Shown: one piece after another, positions 31,410-35,757 of the stretch
Layout: each line of letters opens with the position of its first letter
Numbering within the stretch: position 1 is the stretch's first letter
DNA from: Minisyncoccota bacterium
Lineage (GTDB): Bacteria > Patescibacteriota > Minisyncoccia > JAHIHE01 > JAGLIN01
DNA length: 35,757 nucleotides
Reading direction: 5' to 3'
Assembly (NCBI GenBank): GCA_023137595.1
Contig: JAGLOZ010000013.1
Coordinates: forward strand, 1-35,757
The notes under the pieces: model-generated
Told to the model about the DNA's origin: nothing
The model's database searches: none
Seen by the model: the letters and a program-made list of their open reading frames with translations, nothing else
Program-made: the position numbers and the translations under genes

Positions 31410-33506
31410 ATGACCACAAAATTTGCCAGTTTGATAACGCTTGGAGCTATTGCTTCTATGGTTTTTACGATTTTTGCAACCGTTGCTTTTCTGTTGGATT
31501 TTGTAAATGCGCAGTTCTTGATTGCTTTTACAATAGCCATAAATATAATTATGTGGCTCATATCTCCAATCATCAGTGATTGGATGTTTAAGATCTTTTA
31601 TAAGATAAAATTTTACAAGCAAGAAGAATTTAAAAGTCTATATCCGGAACTTGCTGATTTTATACATAAAACCTGCTTGAATAATAATGCCAAATTTCCA
31701 AAGATTGGAATCATAAATGACGACAACCCAACTGCTTTTACTTATGGCTCCTTGCCTTCAAATGCAAGAATAGTTTTTTCAAAAGGAATTTTTACTTATC
31801 TTAATCCGAATGAAGTTGAGGCGATAGCAGCGCATGAAATCGGACATATTGTTCATTATGATTTTATAGTAATGACAATTGCCTCTACCATGGTGCAAAT
31901 TTTATATGAACTGTATTTTATATTCTATAAAAGAAACAAAAGCGGGCAGAGAAGAGATAATAATATATTTGCTGTGATTGGAATTATTTCTTATGTTTTT
32001 TATGTTATTGCCGGTTATATTCTGTTGTTCTTGAGCCGTACCAGGGAATATTATGCTGATGAATTTTCAGCGAATACGACAAGAAGACCAAATGATCTTT
32101 CTTCAGCGCTTATCAAGATCGCTTATGGTATGGTGGCAAAAAAATCTGATAGCAAAACTAACAGGCTAATGGAAAGCACGAGGTCTCTTGGCGCTATGGA
32201 TCCGCATTTGTCAAAGGGAGTCGGTGTTGTGTCGGAAATTTCAGGAAACAATAGTCATCAAATAGGACAGGTTATGGCGTTTGATTTTGTCAGTCCATGG
32301 GCAGTAATTTTGGAACTTAGCTCCACGCATCCTCTTACTGGAAAGAGGATAAGAAAAATGGATGTTATGGCGCAGAAAATGGGGCAAGAAAAGCTTTATG
32401 ACATAAAGAAAGTCATAAATAATATGGTTATTGACAGAAGCAGACTTTATTCAGGGTTCTATAAAGGAGTTTTAATTTATTATTTACCGCATATCGCGGT
32501 ATTCTTGGGATTGCTACTAAATTATTTCCTTGGAAATCCTGTTTATATTTTTGTGTTTTTGGGATTGGGCATGATCGGAAAAGCTTTGTACAGGTTTCCT
32601 AATTCTTCTGCCGAGAATGTTTCACTTTTGGATCTAATGATGGATATTTATGCTTCGCCGGTTCGGGGGAAAAAGATCGCGGTTCAAGGAAAAATAATCG
32701 GCAAAGGAGAAGCTGGAGCCTATTTCTCTGAAGATCTGATGTTTGAAGATAATACCGGAATTATCTATCTTGATTACAGCTCAAAAATCGGTTTTGTGGG
32801 CAACTTATTTTTTGCTTTAAGCAAAATTAAAAGAATTTTAGGAAAAAGTGTTTCTGCTGAAGGATGGTTTTTTAGAGGAAATTCACAAATGATCTCATTA
32901 AAAAATCTTAGAACTGATTCTTTGGAAGTTAAAAGTTATCCGAAATTGTGGTCGCTATTAAGCGGGATCGCTTTGGCTGTGGGCGGTTTTTTTCTTTTTG
33001 GAGTAAGCGAAGAGGTAAGTGGTATTTTTATATTCCTTATTGGTCTTGTTGTGTTGATATTTCTTGCTGCTTATTCACTTCGCAAATGGTTGGGTTTAAA
33101 AGCGTTGAAAGGAAAAAGTTTCACGAAAATTGCAGAAGGTCTTGAAATTGATCAAAACGTAAAAGAGGAAATTGAAAATAGTGAAAATGTAATATTGTAT
33201 TTCCTAAGCGATAAGCTTCTCTTTAAAAGCGGTTTTGGAGAAAAAATTTCAGAAAAGAAATCGGATAAAAATAAACAAAAAATTAATTCTTTGTTTGAAG
33301 AGCTGAAATCAAAATATAATTTAACGGTTATCGTTTTAGATCCTGCAAATAATGTTGGATTGAGTCAAGAGCTAAAATTGCCGATTGATTCAAAAATAAA
33401 TCCAAATATTGTTTTCCTCAAGAACGGAACGATCAAGCGTATTGCGACTGGCTATCAGAAAAGCCGTAGTTTTTTGAAAAAAATAAATCCGGGAAAGTAT
33501 AAATAA
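31410..33506 (+). CDS. M48-family membrane metalloprotease with extra C-terminal domains
   Basis: A 698-residue protein. Two N-terminal transmembrane helices (about 8-30 and 35-55) are followed by an HtpX-like catalytic part: HEIGH at residues 142-146 and the third zinc ligand in SRTREYYADEFSA. A TH-PLTGKRI motif corresponds to the HPP-EERI of HtpX. After about residue 340 comes a second pair of helices, then an OB- or GIDE-like beta-rich segment (KKIAVQGKIIGKGEAGAYF), another pair of helices near 515-555, and a charged C-terminal domain. The length is more than twice that of HtpX. Domains beyond the protease could recognise substrates. The ATG has no visible Shine-Dalgarno. Confidence 0.85.
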   Translation: MTTKFASLITLGAIASMVFTIFATVAFLLDFVNAQFLIAFTIAINIIMWLISPIISDWMFKIFYKIKFYKQEEFKSLYPELADFIHKTCLNNNAKFPKIGIINDDNPTAFTYGSLPSNARIVFSKGIFTYLNPNEVEAIAAHEIGHIVHYDFIVMTIASTMVQILYELYFIFYKRNKSGQRRDNNIFAVIGIISYVFYVIAGYILLFLSRTREYYADEFSANTTRRPNDLSSALIKIAYGMVAKKSDSKTNRLMESTRSLGAMDPHLSKGVGVVSEISGNNSHQIGQVMAFDFVSPWAVILELSSTHPLTGKRIRKMDVMAQKMGQEKLYDIKKVINNMVIDRSRLYSGFYKGVLIYYLPHIAVFLGLLLNYFLGNPVYIFVFLGLGMIGKALYRFPNSSAENVSLLDLMMDIYASPVRGKKIAVQGKIIGKGEAGAYFSEDLMFEDNTGIIYLDYSSKIGFVGNLFFALSKIKRILGKSVSAEGWFFRGNSQMISLKNLRTDSLEVKSYPKLWSLLSGIALAVGGFFLFGVSEEVSGIFIFLIGLVVLIFLAAYSLRKWLGLKALKGKSFTKIAEGLEIDQNVKEEIENSENVILYFLSDKLLFKSGFGEKISEKKSDKNKQKINSLFEELKSKYNLTVIVLDPANNVGLSQELKLPIDSKINPNIVFLKNGTIKRIATGYQKSRSFLKKINPGKYK

Positions 33507-33661
33507 GCATCATTAAAATTTAGGAATTTCAATCCAGTGTTTTAGAAGCTAAGTTTCTAAAATGCGCGAAGCCTAATTTGTTGTATGGAAATTTGAATAA
33601 TTCAAACGCAATAGCATATGCATTGATACATCTATCTATTATTTAATTAAATTAAGAAAGT

Positions 33662-34150
33662 ATGAAAAACAACAAAGCAATTATTTTAGTGTTATTATTA
33701 ATTACCGTTCTTTCTTTTTCAGGATGCTCAATAAGGAAAGCTGAAGAAGAAACGGAAAATAAAGCGCCAGAGATAAAAGAGAACAAAGAAATTAAAATTA
33801 TTGATACAGACGGAGATGGGCTAAAGGACGAGGAAGAGAAAGTTTTAGGAACTGACATTGATAAATTTGATACAGACGATGATGGACTGAATGATTTTGA
33901 AGAAGTGAAAAAATGGAAAACAGATCCGCTGAAAGCTGATACGGATGGAGATGGTTATCTTGATGGACAGGAAGTTGAAGGCGGATATGATCCATTGGGC
34001 TCAGAACAGCTGGATTCTGACAATGATGGGCTTGGTGATGCTGATGAGAAAAAAATTGGAACGGATCCTGAGAAATTTGACACGGACGGCGATGGCTTGA
34101 GCGATAAAGAAGAAATTGACGCAGGACGCGATCCGTTGATAGCAGAGTAA
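33662..34150 (+). CDS. Lipoprotein with thrombospondin type 3-like calcium-binding repeats
   Basis: A 162-residue surface lipoprotein. The signal peptide ends in LSFSGCS, so Cys21 would be lipidated by the Lgt/Lsp pathway. After a short charged linker come five DxDxDG-type loops: DTDGDGLKDEEE, DTDDDGLNDFEE, DTDGDGYLDGQE, DSDNDGLGDADE and DTDGDGLSDKEE. These bind calcium in thrombospondin type 3 repeats and related bacterial proteins. The function may be structural or adhesive; no enzymatic domain is present. It shares its repeat type with the TPR protein at 30152; the M48 protease gene lies between them. Confidence 0.85.
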   Translation: MKNNKAIILVLLLITVLSFSGCSIRKAEEETENKAPEIKENKEIKIIDTDGDGLKDEEEKVLGTDIDKFDTDDDGLNDFEEVKKWKTDPLKADTDGDGYLDGQEVEGGYDPLGSEQLDSDNDGLGDADEKKIGTDPEKFDTDGDGLSDKEEIDAGRDPLIAE

Positions 34151-34259
34151 GGAATAATTCTTTTATATTTCTTGTATAGGATTCACGTTCTGAAGAGCGA
34201 ATTACAATAAGTTTTAATTTTTAAATCTTTAATCTGATGCTGTGAAATGGCGAAATAGC

Positions 34260-34287
34260 TTGACATATCTAAAAAAGATGTTATACT
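34260..34287 (+). promoter_or_regulatory. Sigma70-type promoter
   Basis: TTGACA (34260-34265), 16 nt, TATACT (34282-34287). The next large gene starts near 34683, so the transcript would have a leader of roughly 390 nt. Confidence 0.7.
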
Positions 34288-34308
34288 GTTGTTACTTTAA
34301 ATAAACAT

Positions 34309-34401
34309 ATGAACAATGTTTCTCTAAAATCAAATAATCTCTACACAAGCCGAATTATGGGCTGTGTTATTATGTATGTTCGTGACTTGCCTGTTAAATA
34401 G
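34309..34401 (+). CDS. Possible upstream ORF in the ABC-F leader
   Basis: A 30-codon frame beginning MNNVSLKSNNLYTS and ending RDLPVK, starting about 16 nt after the predicted transcription start. It has no ribosome-binding site, but neither do many genes here. A hairpin (ACACAAGCC and GGGCTGTGT, 34343-34367) lies within it. Leaders with short ORFs control some antibiotic-resistance ABC-F genes by ribosome stalling; that is an analogy, not evidence. It may be an accidental frame. Confidence 0.25.
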   Translation: MNNVSLKSNNLYTSRIMGCVIMYVRDLPVK

Positions 34402-34506
34402 GTGGATTGTTTTTTGTCGCGCTGTTTTGCGGAATAATTTGCGCAAGATAGCAAATAAAGCGAGAAACAAAACATTGTTTAGCAGGTTTTTGATTGGAAA
34501 AAAAGT

Positions 34507-34626
34507 TGTCATTGTGAGGAGTCTGAGCGAGCGCAGTGAGCGAAAAGGCGACAAAGCAATCCCGTAACTACGCGCAAAGAATTAAACTTGGGATTGCCAC
34601 AGTCGTTCCACTCTTTCGCGATGACA
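34507..34626. repeat. REP-like element, TGTCATTGCGAGG family
   Basis: TGTCATTGTGAGGAGTCTGA at the left; GCCACAGTCGTTCCACTC and TTTCGCGATGACA at the right, with AAGCAATCCCG inside. It lies between the possible leader ORF and the ABC-F gene, in the gene-free interval 34151-34682. Confidence 0.75.
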
Positions 34627-34682
34627 GTGAAATTTTGAGTTTCGTAATTCAAGATAATTGTAAAAATAATAAATTCAAATAT

Positions 34683-35757
34683 ATGTTAAAAAATAATATA
34701 ATAATTAAAAGCAAGCCAGTTGAGGGTTCTCTTGTGATTTTGAGTAATGTTTCAAAAAAATTTGGAACAGAGGAGATCTTTTCAGGCATAGATATGGTTG
34801 TGAATGGTAATGATCGGATCGCGATTGTTGGTCCAAATGGAATGGGAAAAAGTACTCTTGTAAAAATCATTCTGGGACAAGAGGAAATTGAAAGTGGCGA
34901 TGTGCAGAAAAATAAAGATCTTAGCATTGGATATTTGCCTCAAGAAACACATTGGAATTCTCTTAACAATACAATTTTAGAAGAAATGATTTCCGCAGAT
35001 GAAATTATTTATAAGTTAATTGCCGGCAAGAGAAAACTAGAAATTTTGATGTCTGATGATAAGAGAGTTGATATGGATGAAAAAATCAAAGAATATGGAG
35101 AAATAGTTTCTGATTATGAGGATAGAAGGGGATATGAATATGAAGAATTAGCAGAAGATGTTTTGGAGAAATTTAATTTTCCCGAGAGTGAGTGGGAAAG
35201 AAAAGTGAAATCACTTTCAGGCGGTGAAAAAACGAGATTAGCGCTTGCAAAAATTGTTCTTCAAAAACCAAACATATTTATCCTTGATGAACCGACTAAT
35301 CATCTTGATCTGGATACGATTAATTGGCTGGAAAACTTTCTTGTTAATTGGGACGGAGCAATTGTTGCTATTTCTCACGACAAGAGATTTCTTGATTTGG
35401 TCTGCGATAAAACTTTTGAGCTTCAGCGTGGCGGACTTGAGAAATATTTCTGCAATTATTCCGGTTATCTGGAAGAAAGGAGTGAACGCGAAAAAAGAAA
35501 GGGAGAAGAATATAAAAGACAGCAGAAATATCTGGAAGAGCAAAATGAATGGATTGAGCGATTTCGGTATAAACCGACTAAGGCTAGAGCTGTACAAAGT
35601 AGGATAAAATTACTTGATAGGATGGATAAAGTTCCAGAGCCAATTGAGAATAAGAAAAAAGTCAAAATTAAATTCAATATTGCAAAGAGACTTCCGCAGA
35701 AAGTTTTGGAAATTAAGGATCTTTTTGTTGGCGGAGAGGATTTTCCATTGGCAGTCT
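34683..35757 (+). CDS. ABC-F family ATPase (partial, runs off the window)
   Basis: Ribosome-associated ATPase of the ABC-F class, with roles in translation or resistance to ribosome-targeting antibiotics. The frame is open to the window end, giving the first 358 residues. The first ATPase module is complete: Walker A GPNGMGKST (about 55-63), signature LSGGEKTRLALAK, Walker B IFILDEPTNHLD and the H-loop ISHDKRFLD. The linker characteristic of ABC-F follows (KYFCNYSGYLEERSEREKRK...), and the second module begins with VLEIKDLFVGG. No transmembrane segment, which separates it from transporters. The start MLKNNIIIK is the first ATG; the conserved part begins near residue 19 (VILSNVSKKFG). Confidence 0.93.
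   Translation, partial: MLKNNIIIKSKPVEGSLVILSNVSKKFGTEEIFSGIDMVVNGNDRIAIVGPNGMGKSTLVKIILGQEEIESGDVQKNKDLSIGYLPQETHWNSLNNTILEEMISADEIIYKLIAGKRKLEILMSDDKRVDMDEKIKEYGEIVSDYEDRRGYEYEELAEDVLEKFNFPESEWERKVKSLSGGEKTRLALAKIVLQKPNIFILDEPTNHLDLDTINWLENFLVNWDGAIVAISHDKRFLDLVCDKTFELQRGGLEKYFCNYSGYLEERSEREKRKGEEYKRQQKYLEEQNEWIERFRYKPTKARAVQSRIKLLDRMDKVPEPIENKKKVKIKFNIAKRLPQKVLEIKDLFVGGEDFPLAV

Noticed and set aside
34364-34567. 67-codon plus-strand frame in the ABC-F leader
   Set aside because: It runs into the REP-like element and ends with its translation (ERSERKGDKAIP), so it is unlikely to be a gene.

Overview
The window is AT-rich bacterial chromosome, most likely from a Patescibacteria/CPR (Parcubacteria-like) lineage. 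This is an inference from four things: many start codons with little or no Shine-Dalgarno sequence, large exported proteins ending in a two-helix pilin-like membrane module, a LemA/HtpX/M48 set, and an unusually dense population of palindromic repeats. TGG-encoded Trp and normal stops fit the standard bacterial code.

Layout. 1-560: a promoter and terminator that frame a possible small RNA or leader, then a small winged-helix-like protein. 650-1120: hairpin repeats and a 199-bp tandem duplication running into the end of trpS. 1086-4480 (minus strand): trpS, a REP-associated HUH transposase (RAYT) carrying a perfect palindrome inside its own gene, two related zinc-ribbon proteins, and a T-box riboswitch with its promoter in front of the smaller one. 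4766-6072: a consensus promoter driving two small helical proteins. 6351-12961 (mostly minus): RNase J, tRNA-Leu(CAG) beside a degenerate tRNA-like sequence, glucose-6-phosphate isomerase, an oligopeptide-binding protein, SecG and a YvlD-like membrane protein. 13246-18084: uvrA with a palindrome in frame, a small membrane protein, and a nucleotidyltransferase with up to three palindromes in frame. 18175-20567: HrcA/CIRCE-controlled groES and groEL. 21063-34150: an envelope region with lemA, two large exported beta-propeller proteins sharing a C-terminal membrane module, htpX, a protein with a twin CX3C motif, TPR and calcium-binding-repeat proteins, and a multidomain M48 protease. 34260-35757: a promoter, a long leader with a possible upstream ORF, and the start of an ABC-F gene cut off by the window edge.

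How the parts relate. The housekeeping genes (trpS, rnj, pgi, secG, uvrA, groESL) are conventional. The envelope block combines membrane proteases (HtpX, M48), LemA and exported binding proteins, which suggests surface display and membrane quality control. The most unusual signals are: (i) a T-box controlling a small zinc-ribbon protein, with trpS further downstream on the same strand; (ii) palindromic elements inserted in frame into several genes, including the RAYT transposase that may mobilise such palindromes; (iii) a nested repeat, a 161-bp MITE-like element and a duplicated htpX tail recording recent rearrangement.
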